DNA from: Algoriphagus sp. AGSA1
GTDB lineage: Bacteria > Bacteroidota > Bacteroidia > Cytophagales > Cyclobacteriaceae
Direction: 5' to 3'
Assembly: GCF_021390545.1 (NCBI RefSeq)
Contig: NZ_JAJUWR010000018.1
Coordinates: 1-64,000, forward strand
DNA: 64,000 bases
Shown here: piece after piece, positions 17,060-26,440 of the stretch
Position numbering within the stretch: the first letter of the stretch is position 1
How the letters are laid out: each line of letters begins with the position of its first letter
Program-made: the position numbers and the translations under genes
The notes under the pieces: model-generated
The model's database searches: none
Told to the model about the DNA's origin: nothing
The model's input: only the letters and a program-made list of their open reading frames with translations

Positions 17060-18454
17060 ATGAGAAAAGCAAATTATATTCTTGCGGCGCTATTGGGTCT
17101 AAGCATTCAATTAGCCTCAGCCCAAGTGAAAAAAGGCAGTGTATTGATAAAAAATGCGACTGTACTGACAGTTACCAACGGAACACTTGAAAACTCAGAT
17201 GTACTCGTACAAGATGGGATAATCAAGAAAGTGGGTCAGAATCTAAATGCACCCAACGGGATAACCACTATTGATGCTTCTGGTAAATTCCTAATGCCTG
17301 GGATCATAGATGCCCACTCCCATCTGGGCTTGGATGTAGTCAATGAAGCTACAGCTCCGATTGTATCTGAAGTGAGGATGAAAGATGTCGTAAACCCCTA
17401 TGAAGTGGGGCTCTACAGAGCACTTGCAGGTGGAGTGACCATATCACACGCCATGCATGGCTCAGCCAATGTGGTCGGTGGGCAAAATGCAACTCTAAAA
17501 CATAGATGGGGTTCCATAGACCCCGCGGAAATCATTATGGAAGATGCCCCGCGTACCATCAAATTCGCGTTGGGAGAAAATCCGACGAGAGTTCATGGAA
17601 GAGGGAATGGTATCCAACCCCGTACTAGGATGGGAGTGGAAGCGATACTTAGAAATGGGTTCAATGAAGCCATTCAGTACAAGAAAGCCTGGGAGGAATA
17701 CAATAAAGTTTCCTCTCAAAAAGGAAACACCGCCTCACCTCCTGTTCATAACGAACGGCTTCAGATCCTTTCCGACATCATAGATGGTAAGATAATTATC
17801 CACTGCCATTCCTATCGGGCAGATGAGATTTATATGTTGATTAATGTGGCAAAGGATTTTGGTATTACAAAGCTGGTATTTCAGCACACAAATGAGGGCT
17901 TCAAAGTAGCTCCTGAAATAGCAGAATACACCATGGGAGCTTCAGTATTTGCCGATTGGTGGGCCTATAAATTTGAGGTTTATTATTCCACGGCATACAA
18001 TGCTGCTATTCTTACTGAAAATGGTGCCATTACTTCCATTAATTCAGATGATGCGGAACTGATCCGTCACCTTTATCATGAGGCTGCCAAGACCCAACGC
18101 TACGGCGGGATGACGGATGAGCAGGCACTTGCCATGATTACTATCAATCCTGCCAAACAACTTGGTATTGATGACAAAGTAGGTTCAATAGAAGAGGGTA
18201 AACAGGCTGATTTGGTGGTTTTCGAAGGCCATCCTCTTTCATCCTATGCAGTTCCGCAGATGACTTTTGTGGATGGTGTGAAATACTTCGATAGAATAGA
18301 AGATGCGGATGATCAGCGGATCAAAGTGAGTCCTACCCAGATGGTAGAAGATGTCATTCTATATACTGACCATGAGGAAAGATGTATGCAAGGGACTGAA
18401 GACCTGTTTGCAACGGCCAATTTCCTATTCCATAGACATTCTCATACACACTGA
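17060..18454 (+). CDS. Exported amidohydrolase with intact metal site
   Basis: This 464-residue protein has a signal peptide (1-21) and an imidazolonepropionase/prolidase-like amidohydrolase domain. The metal motif PGIIDAHSHLG gives H86 and H88; later metal-ligand candidates are in IIHCHSYRADE and FQHTNEG, and the catalytic aspartate in SINSDDAEL. It is probably a periplasmic metal-dependent peptidase or deaminase-type hydrolase. A His-rich C-terminus (HRHSHTH) could bind metal. It sits between two relatives that lack HxH and may form a complex with them. Confidence 0.88.
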   Translation: MRKANYILAALLGLSIQLASAQVKKGSVLIKNATVLTVTNGTLENSDVLVQDGIIKKVGQNLNAPNGITTIDASGKFLMPGIIDAHSHLGLDVVNEATAPIVSEVRMKDVVNPYEVGLYRALAGGVTISHAMHGSANVVGGQNATLKHRWGSIDPAEIIMEDAPRTIKFALGENPTRVHGRGNGIQPRTRMGVEAILRNGFNEAIQYKKAWEEYNKVSSQKGNTASPPVHNERLQILSDIIDGKIIIHCHSYRADEIYMLINVAKDFGITKLVFQHTNEGFKVAPEIAEYTMGASVFADWWAYKFEVYYSTAYNAAILTENGAITSINSDDAELIRHLYHEAAKTQRYGGMTDEQALAMITINPAKQLGIDDKVGSIEEGKQADLVVFEGHPLSSYAVPQMTFVDGVKYFDRIEDADDQRIKVSPTQMVEDVILYTDHEERCMQGTEDLFATANFLFHRHSHTH

Positions 18455-18480
18455 TCACTTTAAATCACAACGGAGACAAG

Positions 18481-18562
18481 AATAGGCGACATTAAGATAA
18501 CCTGTCATGGGATATACCACTTCGCTGACTTCATGTAACCGATAATAAACGTCCTGAAAATG
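18481..18562 (+). promoter_or_regulatory. Dispersed leader element, copy D (divergent)
   Basis: ATGGGATATACCACTTCGCT, then TTCATGTAACCGATAATAAA and CTGAAAATGAAA at the start codon 18560. It matches copy G in the ATTATCCAC, GCGAG and TGTGACCGATAA blocks, but its last block has diverged. It is the weakest of the seven gene-linked copies. Confidence 0.4.
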
Positions 18563-19861
18563 AAAATTATAAACAAAACCTTTATCGCCTTTATCCTAGC
18601 CTTAATGCCGTTTTTGGCAATGGCACAGATCGATGGAGAAGTGATCAAACCACGAGCGGGAAAGTTTTTATTACAAAACGCAACAGTGGTAACTATCACC
18701 AATGGCATTTTAAGCAATACTTCCGTATTGGTGGAAGATGGGAAAATCAAGGAGGTCGGGGCTGATATTTCCGCAGATGGTGCCGAAGTGATCGACTGTA
18801 CCGGTAAATACATTTATCCAGGCATGATCGACGGAGGTACTAAACTTGGTCTGGTGGAAATAAACTCCGTTCAGGAAACTGTAGATTATGCGGAAATGGG
18901 GAATTTTACGCCTAATATGCAGGCTTTGACAGCCATTAATCCAAATTCCGTGGCAATTCCAGTCACCAGAGTATCAGGTGTAACCACAGTACTTTCTGTA
19001 CCTACGGGAGGATTATTCCCAGGTACAGCGGCCCTGATCAATCTCAACGGTTATACACCGGATCAAATGTATGCCGGTTTCAAAGGAGTAGTAATGAACT
19101 TTCCTAGTTCTGGACGCCGTGGAAGATATGATCGTAGATCTGATGAGGATATCAAAAAAGCCATGGAGAAATCCTTGAAGGAAGCAGATGAACTGTGGGA
19201 AAACGCAATGAATTATGCCTCATTGGCAGCCAATGGAGCGGAACTGGAATATTATCCCGAGATGGCCCAGCTAGCAAAAGCCACTACAGGGGAGCTGCCA
19301 CTCTTGATCGAAGTCAACACGGCAGCTGATATTCAGGCCGCACTCAAATGGCTTGAGGAAAAAGAAGCTAAAGTGATTTTTACTGGTGTAGCCGAAGGAT
19401 GGAGAGTCGCTGAAGAAATCGCCAAAGCTGGAATCCCTGTAATAACAGGACCAATACAGGCACTTCCCACCAGAGAATCTGACCGCTATGATGCTGCTTA
19501 TGCCAATGCAGGAAATATGGCCAAAGCAGGTGTGAAAGTAGCCATCCGAACCAATGGTCAGGAAAATGTAAGAAACCTCCCCTTCTTTGCAGCCTTCGCC
19601 GCGGCATATGGTATGGGTAAAGAAGAAGCTTGGAAGGCTGTGACGATTACGACTGCTGAGATCTTTGGACTGGATGATCAATACGGCTCCGTAGAAGCAG
19701 GCAAAGTAGCCAACCTGATCGTGGCTGATGGTGATCCATTCGAGACCAAAACCAATATACTGCATGTATTTATAGATGGCTATAGAATGCCGCTTTCTAA
19801 CCGACAGATACGCTTATACCAAGAATTTCTGGACCGTTCTCCAGGATTAAAAATGGATTAA
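18560..19861 (+). CDS. Exported amidohydrolase-like protein with degenerate HxH
   Basis: This 433-residue protein has a signal peptide (1-22, AMAQ) and an amidohydrolase fold (N-terminal strand LLQNATVVTITNG, C-terminal GSVEAGKVANLIVADGDPF). The metal motif is PGMIDGGTKLG, so the two histidines are replaced by G93 and K95. Catalysis by the usual mechanism is unlikely. It is the third of a row of three related genes and ends before a strong terminator (19883-19935). Confidence 0.85.
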   Translation: MKIINKTFIAFILALMPFLAMAQIDGEVIKPRAGKFLLQNATVVTITNGILSNTSVLVEDGKIKEVGADISADGAEVIDCTGKYIYPGMIDGGTKLGLVEINSVQETVDYAEMGNFTPNMQALTAINPNSVAIPVTRVSGVTTVLSVPTGGLFPGTAALINLNGYTPDQMYAGFKGVVMNFPSSGRRGRYDRRSDEDIKKAMEKSLKEADELWENAMNYASLAANGAELEYYPEMAQLAKATTGELPLLIEVNTAADIQAALKWLEEKEAKVIFTGVAEGWRVAEEIAKAGIPVITGPIQALPTRESDRYDAAYANAGNMAKAGVKVAIRTNGQENVRNLPFFAAFAAAYGMGKEEAWKAVTITTAEIFGLDDQYGSVEAGKVANLIVADGDPFETKTNILHVFIDGYRMPLSNRQIRLYQEFLDRSPGLKMD

Positions 19862-19882
19862 TATCCAGCTTTAATTGATTAT

Positions 19883-19935
19883 AACCACAAGTAGAGTCTA
19901 TGAATAGAGCTTTTCTTGTGGTTTTCTTTTATTTT
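19883..19935 (+). terminator. Rho-independent terminator after the amidohydrolases
   Basis: AACCACAAG (19883-19891) pairs with CTTGTGGTT (19915-19923), with a 23-base loop, followed by a T-rich run. It closes the three-gene amidohydrolase unit. Confidence 0.75.
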
Positions 19936-19950
19936 GCCCCAGCTATGAAG

Positions 19951-20091
19951 TCGAGCCAGCTTGACGCAGACATGCCTGCCTGCCGTAAGAAAGGTATATC
20001 GAACGCGACAAAGAAGGATGTTTTTCCTACTTGGGAGATTTCACCTGCCTGCTGGCAGAGATGGCCTTAGAAAAACAATTATAAACAGATG
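19951..20091 (+). promoter_or_regulatory. Dispersed leader element, copy E
   Basis: TCGAGCC, then GACATGCCTGCCTGCCG, GGGAGATTTCACC, a hairpin (CCTGCCTGCTGGCAGAG region), GATGGCCTTAGAAAAA, and CAATTATAAACAGATGAAA at the start codon 20089. The last block has one mismatch. This is one of the longest copies. Confidence 0.65.
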
Positions 20092-21258
20092 AAAAGAATA
20101 TACATCCCAATTTTTGTATCTCTGATCATATTTCAATTTTCCTGCAAGCGGGGTGAAAATAACGATCGGGTAACCGAACTCATCGAAGCCAAACGGGCGG
20201 AGGTAGCACCGGATAAACGGGTTGCCCTATGGGATTTAAGGTTTGAAAATGATTCCTTAAAAGGAGAGACTAATCAGCTGGAGGCCTTAGATGGACTTAT
20301 TGATAACTTAAAATCACATCAAATCAGTTTTACAGATGCTGTTTTGCGGTTACCTGATGCCTCTTTGGGTGGACAAACCCGAGCTTTGGTCACCATCTCC
20401 GTGGCGAACATACGAAGCCAGCCAAGGCATTCTGCCGAGCTTGCTACCCAAGCTCTTATGGGAACTCCGCTGAATGTACTAAAGGAAGATGGAGGATGGT
20501 ATCTTGTTCAAACCCCTGACGGCTACCTTTCATGGGTGGATCGAGCAGGCATACATTTGATGACGGAACAGGAAATGCAACTTTGGTATCAAGAACCAAA
20601 GGTGGTATTTACATCACTTACAGGACATGTATGGGATAGCATAGCTCAAAAAGAAATGGTATCCGACTTGGTGGCCGGGAATATTTTGACCCTAATTGAA
20701 GAGGCCGGTGATCAACTTAAGGTAAGTATTCCCGATGGACGTCAAGGATGGATTCCTTCAGGTCATGTTCAGGATTGGGAAAATTGGATTGCCAGTAGAA
20801 GTACATCACCGGAAAAATTAATCAGCACGGCTAAGCAAATGATGGGAACTCCTTATCTCTGGGGAGGGACATCTATCAAAGGTGTGGATTGCAGTGGATT
20901 CACAAAGACGATCTATTACCTCAATGGTCAGATCATTCCGAGGGATGCCAGTCAGCAGGTTCATGAAGGGCAGCTGGTGGATTCAGATCAAGACTGGGAA
21001 AAGCTCCAGGTGGGCGATTTGTTGTTTTTTGGTGAAAAAGCCACTAAGGAAAAGGAAGAACGGGTAGTCCATGTAGGAATGTGGATAGGAAACGGAGAAT
21101 TTATCCATTCCAGAGGCTTGGTGAGAATTTCTAGTTTTGATCCAGCCAGCCCAAACTATGATGAGTATGAACTAAACAGGTACTTGCGTACCAAAAGAAT
21201 TGTAAATGTTCCGTCAGAACATATCTTATCTGTTTCAAAGCTTTTATCAAATAAATAA
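20089..21258 (+). CDS. NlpC/P60 (C40) endopeptidase lipoprotein with SH3 domains
   Basis: This 389-residue protein has a lipoprotein signal (FQFSC, lipidated Cys19). Two bacterial SH3 domains follow at about 100-160 and 175-230, then an NlpC/P60 domain with catalytic C268 (VDCSGFT), H328 (VVHVGMW) and H340 (FIHSRG). Such enzymes cut gamma-D-glutamyl-diamino-acid bonds in peptidoglycan stem peptides. The M28 peptidase gene starts two bases after its stop, so the two are coupled and may work together in murein peptide recycling. Confidence 0.92.
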   Translation: MKRIYIPIFVSLIIFQFSCKRGENNDRVTELIEAKRAEVAPDKRVALWDLRFENDSLKGETNQLEALDGLIDNLKSHQISFTDAVLRLPDASLGGQTRALVTISVANIRSQPRHSAELATQALMGTPLNVLKEDGGWYLVQTPDGYLSWVDRAGIHLMTEQEMQLWYQEPKVVFTSLTGHVWDSIAQKEMVSDLVAGNILTLIEEAGDQLKVSIPDGRQGWIPSGHVQDWENWIASRSTSPEKLISTAKQMMGTPYLWGGTSIKGVDCSGFTKTIYYLNGQIIPRDASQQVHEGQLVDSDQDWEKLQVGDLLFFGEKATKEKEERVVHVGMWIGNGEFIHSRGLVRISSFDPASPNYDEYELNRYLRTKRIVNVPSEHILSVSKLLSNK

Positions 21259-21259
21259 T

Positions 21260-23365
21260 ATGTCAATACAAAAACCATTTTTTGCGGCAATCCTGGCCTT
21301 AGGCTTTGGACTCTCTGCAAATTCGCAACAGGTCACCGGATTTTATCTTAAAGACACAGCTGCACAGCGTGCACTGGAAGCCGAATACATCAAAGCTGTA
21401 AATTATGGTCAATTTAAGATTCATCTTCAAGAATTGACCAAGTCCCCTCACATAGTAGGAACACCTGAAAACGAAGCTGTTGCTGCCTATTTGACCCAAG
21501 TTATGTCTGCTGCGGGAATGGAGGTAACCCCCTACCCTTACGACGTGTATTTGCCAAATGATCCCGGAGAGTCTCTTTTGGAAATCATTACTCCTGACAA
21601 AATAACCTTATCCCAGCAGGAAGGCGTAGTTGATGGAGATCCATTCTCTTCGGATCCTAGACTTCACAAAGGATTCAATGCATATTCAGGTTCAGGTGAT
21701 GTCACAGCCGAAGTGGTGTATGCGAACTATGGGGTAAAAGCAGATTTCGAAAAGCTGGCAGAAATGGGGGTTGATCTCACGGGGAAAGTGGTTATAGCCA
21801 GATACGGGGGCAACTTCCGGGGCTATAAGGCTCAGTTTGCAGAGCACTATGGAGCTGCGGCTTTGATCATTTATACTGATCCTAAGGATTCTGGCTATGA
21901 AAAGGGCGATGTCTATCCAGATGGGCCGTATTATAATGAAACCACCATACAGCGTGGTTCATTACTGGCTTTGAATTACACAGGAGATCCCCTGACTCCA
22001 TTTGAGCCCGCCCTTCCTATGGACGGAGATAAGCAGGTGAAGCGTCTGGATCCTAAAGATGTAGCTTTTCATACGATTCCAGTCACCCCTATCGGGTATG
22101 GCGCAGCCAAAGAGATTTTAAGTAGAATGAAAGGCTCTTCAGTCCCTGAAGAATGGAAAGGCGGGTTGCCAATTGACTACAGAATTACCGGGGGGGAAGA
22201 CTTGAAAGTACGTGTAAAAGTAGATCAACCCATTGATTTTGTACGGGCAAATAACATAGTGGGCAAATTCCAAGGCAGTGAATATCCAGACGAATGGATC
22301 ATATTGGGAAGCCACTACGATGCCTGGAGTTTTGGGGCTACAGATCCTAATTCAGGCACCGCTATGATGTTGACCCTTGCAGAAGCTATAGGAGAATTGG
22401 TCAAAAAGGGCGAGCGTCCAAAAAGGTCAATTCTGATAGGGCATTGGGATGCAGAAGAACAAGGTGTGATAGGTTCCACAGAATGGGTAGAACATTTCAA
22501 GGATGAGCTACAGGCAAAAGCTGTCGCATACATGAATTTTGATGCTGCGGTTTCAGGAAGAAACTTCGGTGTTTCTGCAGCTCCAACACTTAAGAACCTA
22601 ATAATTGAAGCATCCAAAGAAGTTGTTTATCCTGATTCATCGAAGACGGTTTTCGAAGTTTGGGCAGGACAAAATGAGGAGCCCAAAATAGGGAATTTAG
22701 GTGGAGGATCTGATCACATTGCCTTTTATATGTATGCTGGTGTGCCAAGCTTGAGTGGTGGTACAGGAGGGGTTTCTGCCTATCATTCCAACTACGACAA
22801 CTTCTATTATTACAGCAAATTTGTTGATCCTACTTTTCAGATGGGAGGAACTTTGGCTTCCGTGATTGGGCTTCTTACGCTTCGTATGGCTAATGCCACT
22901 ATTATCCCCTATGATGTGCCTAGGTATGCCCAAGATCTGCGTTTACACTTCGATAATGCAGTAAAATCTGTAAAGGAGTTGGACGCATCTTTTAACTTTT
23001 TTGGACGAGTGGATGATGCCTTGACCAAGTTACAGGCTACTACTACAGTTTATGAGGCTGCCATCAATACTGCATTGGAGGCAGGGAGGCTTACAGGTAA
23101 AGAAGTAAGCTCCATCAATAAAACATTGATTTCTCTGGAAAAGAGTTGGATAGATCCTAAAGGAATGTACTTCGGCAGCTGGTATAGATCACTTTATGTG
23201 AGTACAGATCCTTTCTCAGGATACGCCTCATGGATTTTGCCAGGTATAAGATATGAGGTAGAAACCAAATCTACCGACCGACTGGAAGAGTGGGATAAAC
23301 GCTATTCAAAAGCAATCCTGGATCTGGATAAAAAAGTGAAGAAGATTGTCAATAGTCTGAAATGA
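21260..23365 (+). CDS. M28 metallopeptidase, glutamate-carboxypeptidase-II-like
   Basis: This 701-residue exported zinc peptidase has a signal peptide (ANSQQ), a PA domain (GKVVIARYGGNFRGYKAQFA), and the M28 zinc site: GSHYDAW, DPNSG, DAEEQG, GGGSDH and YHSNYDN supply the two-zinc ligands and the glutamate base. A C-terminal helical dimerisation domain follows, as in human GCPII. It should release C-terminal residues from peptides in the periplasm. The open frame extends upstream into the previous gene, but the ATG at 21260 begins the signal peptide and is the likely start. Confidence 0.93.
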   Translation: MSIQKPFFAAILALGFGLSANSQQVTGFYLKDTAAQRALEAEYIKAVNYGQFKIHLQELTKSPHIVGTPENEAVAAYLTQVMSAAGMEVTPYPYDVYLPNDPGESLLEIITPDKITLSQQEGVVDGDPFSSDPRLHKGFNAYSGSGDVTAEVVYANYGVKADFEKLAEMGVDLTGKVVIARYGGNFRGYKAQFAEHYGAAALIIYTDPKDSGYEKGDVYPDGPYYNETTIQRGSLLALNYTGDPLTPFEPALPMDGDKQVKRLDPKDVAFHTIPVTPIGYGAAKEILSRMKGSSVPEEWKGGLPIDYRITGGEDLKVRVKVDQPIDFVRANNIVGKFQGSEYPDEWIILGSHYDAWSFGATDPNSGTAMMLTLAEAIGELVKKGERPKRSILIGHWDAEEQGVIGSTEWVEHFKDELQAKAVAYMNFDAAVSGRNFGVSAAPTLKNLIIEASKEVVYPDSSKTVFEVWAGQNEEPKIGNLGGGSDHIAFYMYAGVPSLSGGTGGVSAYHSNYDNFYYYSKFVDPTFQMGGTLASVIGLLTLRMANATIIPYDVPRYAQDLRLHFDNAVKSVKELDASFNFFGRVDDALTKLQATTTVYEAAINTALEAGRLTGKEVSSINKTLISLEKSWIDPKGMYFGSWYRSLYVSTDPFSGYASWILPGIRYEVETKSTDRLEEWDKRYSKAILDLDKKVKKIVNSLK

Positions 23366-23380
23366 TAATTTAGATATTAG

Positions 23381-23406
23381 ACAAAAGAGCCAAGAGTCAA
23401 GAGCTT
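23381..23406. repeat. CAAGA-type dispersed repeat
   Basis: ACAAAAGAGCCAAGAGTCAA runs into GAGCTT just after the M28 gene. It is the same low-complexity word family as at 5383, 28736 and 51131. Confidence 0.45.
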
Positions 23407-23428
23407 CGGGCATCATTGAAATAGAATT

Positions 23429-23461
23429 AAAGGACTTGGATTTCTATCTGAGTCCTTTTTT
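23429..23461 (+). terminator. Rho-independent terminator after the M28 peptidase
   Basis: AAAGGACT (23429-23436) pairs with AGTCCTTT (23451-23458) and runs into a T tract. Confidence 0.75.
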
Positions 23462-23570
23462 AGTGAAACGTCTATCAGATAAGCATTTAAATATTACCTA
23501 ACCCCCTTGTTTTTCTAGTGTCAAAAAATTAAATTCTGTGGAAAAAGAATGAAATTCAATTGTAATTATC

Positions 23571-23894
23571 ATGGCAAGCATTTACGTAGGTTTACTTTTT
23601 ATTGGAATAGGGATTTTGGTCAAATTATTCCCAAACCTGATAGCAGGTTACAATAATCTCTCACATAAGGAAAAAGAAAATGCGCTAACCAATGGTTTAC
23701 CTACGTTTGCCTTTATTGTTTCTGGGATGATGGGTCTGATCATCTTTGCCGGACATTATCTTGGACTCTGGATGGATATGCCTTCTGTGGGCAGAAATCT
23801 GTTGATTATTAGCTCTTTGGCGGGCTCAGTGATTTTGATTGTTTTTGGAAATAGGTTTACCGTTAAAAAGAATTCTATCCAAAAAACCAAATAA
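23571..23894 (+). CDS. DUF3784 small membrane protein
   Basis: This 107-residue protein has three predicted membrane helices (about 3-22, 43-66, 75-95) and the DUF3784 pattern: a first helix ending near NLIAGYN, then LSHKEKENALTNG. DUF3784 proteins are small integral membrane proteins of unknown role. It is a single gene between the M28 terminator and the convergent sugar transferase. Confidence 0.75.
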   Translation: MASIYVGLLFIGIGILVKLFPNLIAGYNNLSHKEKENALTNGLPTFAFIVSGMMGLIIFAGHYLGLWMDMPSVGRNLLIISSLAGSVILIVFGNRFTVKKNSIQKTK

Positions 23895-23994
23895 ATCCCT
23901 ACCTCCGCTACTCTGATGATTGGATTACCTGTATTAGAGCTCTTTCGGCAAAATCTCTTGTCTAACCAAGGCAACTTAACCATTCATGCCTAAC

Positions 23995-24615
23995 CTACAT
24001 CCGCTCTTCTTTGCTGCCCTCAAACCGTCCCATTGACACATGGCCTTGTTGGGTTATACCTTTTCCGAGAAGCACATTGAATAAGGTTTGGAAGAGGATT
24101 CTTACATCCAACAAGAAAGTAAGGTTATCGACATACCAGATATCGTACTTGAATTTAGTATCCCAAGTAATGGTGTTTCTCCCATTGATCTGAGCCCACC
24201 CAGTCACTCCAGGTTTTACCTCATGCCGTCTCTCTTGGTTTCTGGAGTATAGATGGAGGTAATCATCCAGCAAAGGACGGGGACCCACCAGACTCATATC
24301 TCCTTTCAGTACATTGATCAGCTGCGGGATCTCATCCAACGAAGATTTTCTGATCATTCTGCCCAATCGTGTTATCCGTGCAGCGTCCGGCAAGGATTTT
24401 CCGCTTTCATCAGATAGATCAGACATGGTTTTAAACTTAAGAATCTTGAATGAGACATTTCCTTTGCCCGGACGTGATTGGAAAAAAAAGGGACTTCCCT
24501 TGTGATGGATGCTTAAAACGAGGAGCAAAACCACAAAAATGGGCGATAGCATCAAAAACATTAAAAAGGCAAGAACTAAATCCAACCCTCGCTTGAGGCA
24601 ATTTCGGTATATCAC
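23995..24615 (-). CDS. Polyprenyl-phosphate sugar-phosphate transferase (PglC-like)
   Basis: This 206-residue monotopic phosphoglycosyl transferase has one N-terminal re-entrant hydrophobic helix, then FKTMSD, SLDEIPQLINVLKGDMSLVG, PRPLL and KPGVTGWAQINGRN, the signature set of the minimal PglC/WecP type. It loads the first sugar phosphate on undecaprenyl phosphate for glycan assembly. The frame starts with GTG at 24615, directly next to the stop codon of the aminotransferase gene, which shows tight coupling. No flippase or glycosyltransferase follows here, so the rest of the pathway must be elsewhere. Confidence 0.93.
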   Translation of the reverse strand: MIYRNCLKRGLDLVLAFLMFLMLSPIFVVLLLVLSIHHKGSPFFFQSRPGKGNVSFKILKFKTMSDLSDESGKSLPDAARITRLGRMIRKSSLDEIPQLINVLKGDMSLVGPRPLLDDYLHLYSRNQERRHEVKPGVTGWAQINGRNTITWDTKFKYDIWYVDNLTFLLDVRILFQTLFNVLLGKGITQQGHVSMGRFEGSKEERM

Positions 24616-25755
24616 TTATTTAAACGTTTTACTTAATTCTTTACGGATTATTTCTACAATGGACTCCTGATCCTGAAGGGTTAAATTAACAGAACTAGGC
24701 AAGCAAAGCCCATTTTCAAACAGTCTTTCAGCCAGGCTTCCCCCGTAGTAAGGTGTCATGTTAAATACCGGCTGTGTATGGAGCGGTTTCCAGAGAAACC
24801 TACTTTCAATATCATGTTTCAACAGAGCGGATTTTAGCTCTATATTAGAAAATCCGGTAATTTGTTTATCTATCAGAATAGTAGTCAACCAATAATTAGA
24901 CTGTGAATCCGGTGATTCTGTCTGAAAACTAATTCCAGGGAAATCCTCCAGCAAGATCCTATATCGTTGATTGATAAGTCTTCTGGCTTGGATAAATGTA
25001 TCCAACTGCTCAAGTTGGGCTACGCCTACAGCAGCTGAAAGATTATTCATTTTGTAATTATACCCTATTTCCAAGTGATGATAAAATGGTAAATCCTCCC
25101 TTGCCTGGGTGGAAAGTAATCTGGCATGCTGTACACTGGCAGTATCGTTGGCTATCAGTGCTCCCCCACCTCCGGCAGACATGATCTTGTTGCCGTTAAA
25201 GGATATTACACCGATTTTACCGAAGGTTCCACAGGGCTTACCTAAATATTGGCTCCCAAAAGCTTCCGCCGCATCTTCCAAAACAGGAATATTGTATTTA
25301 TCTGAAATCTCCATTATTTCCTTCAACTTGGCAGGCATTCCAAACAGATGGACAATTACTATTGCTTTTGGCTTCTTCCCTTTAGAAATCCTACTGAGAA
25401 TCGTGTCTTCCAAAATCTCAGGACAAATATTCCAGCTTTCTTTTTCACTATCCACGAAAATAGGTGTGGCTCCCAGATAAACCACCGGATTGGCTGAGGC
25501 ACAAAAAGTAAATGACTGACAGATTACCTCATCTCCAGGACTTATGCCTAGGAGAACCATGGCCAAGTGCAGTGATGAGGTGCCTGAATTTAAGGCAACT
25601 GCTTCATGTGTCTTTAATCTTGTGGACAATCTCCTTTCAAACTCAGTAATAAACTCTCCGGATGTAGCGATATGCCGAGAGCTAATAGCACGCTGTAAAT
25701 AAGCATTTTCGTTGCCATTAAATACTGGAAATGATAAGGGGATTTTAAAATCCAT
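24616..25755 (-). CDS. DegT/DnrJ/EryC1/StrS sugar aminotransferase (PglE-like)
   Basis: This 379-residue PLP enzyme has the ALNSGTSSLHLA phosphate-binding segment, EDAAEA with D161, and FNGNKIMSAGGGGAL with the Schiff-base lysine K190. It aminates a UDP-4-keto-sugar, probably giving UDP-4-amino-trideoxy sugar for the transferase encoded next. A PglD-type acetyltransferase often accompanies this pair but is absent here. The long AT-rich stretch upstream presumably carries the promoter. Confidence 0.92.
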   Translation of the reverse strand: MDFKIPLSFPVFNGNENAYLQRAISSRHIATSGEFITEFERRLSTRLKTHEAVALNSGTSSLHLAMVLLGISPGDEVICQSFTFCASANPVVYLGATPIFVDSEKESWNICPEILEDTILSRISKGKKPKAIVIVHLFGMPAKLKEIMEISDKYNIPVLEDAAEAFGSQYLGKPCGTFGKIGVISFNGNKIMSAGGGGALIANDTASVQHARLLSTQAREDLPFYHHLEIGYNYKMNNLSAAVGVAQLEQLDTFIQARRLINQRYRILLEDFPGISFQTESPDSQSNYWLTTILIDKQITGFSNIELKSALLKHDIESRFLWKPLHTQPVFNMTPYYGGSLAERLFENGLCLPSSVNLTLQDQESIVEIIRKELSKTFK

Positions 25756-26440
25756 GAGCGAAGGTTAACTATTATTTTCAAAATATACCACACATTTTTT
25801 AAATGACAATAGTTAATGAGGTTATCTAGAACATTAAAAAAATCAAATTGACTTATACGTTTATTGGAATTGGAGATTTTGGCTTTCAAAGCTTTTGAAA
25901 AAAGAGCTATTAATCAAGTAATAAAATTATTTATATTATTCATATAATTGTCTTTAAATCAATATGTTAATAGTAATAACTATAACTTTTAATTTAATTT
26001 TTTTTAGCTGTATGTCGTACGCATAACTAAGAATGTTACTAAATAAAATAGAATAAGTAAAATGAATGAAATAAGAGTAACAAGTAAATACAAAATTCAA
26101 ATTTAATGATGTAAAATATGTTTTTTTATATAAAAACATTCCCGACTAGGTGTAAACCGCATCAAGTAATTTCGATGTCCACGGAAATGATCCTAGCAGA
26201 GTTGTATGATAGCTGTGGGAAAATCAAGTTTAGGGCTTACATATAATTTATAGTTCTAAAGTTAGTGGGTTAATCGTTGGTGTTTAAAAAGTGTATTGGA
26301 AACTTTAATAGAAAGTGGAGTAATAAATTTCGATCTCACTATGCTATCCGCTTTATCTTTCCTACTGCCTGCACCAAAATCTCATAATTTTTCCCCAAAA
26401 TCCCATAACATTTCCCTACCCGACTCTTCCTAAGTTTGTA
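25756..26440. other. AT-rich gene desert between glycan and copper regions
   Basis: About 685 bases hold no convincing gene. The part from 25780 to 26140 is strikingly AT-rich, with long A/T homopolymers. Short minus-strand frames there are lysine/isoleucine/phenylalanine runs without coding character. It separates the minus-strand glycan pair from the plus-strand copper island and should contain both promoters. It could mark an island boundary. Confidence 0.5.

Noticed and set aside
25954..26139. 61-codon minus-strand frame in the AT-rich desert
   Set aside because: It is a run of Phe, Ile, Tyr and Lys expected by chance in very AT-rich DNA.
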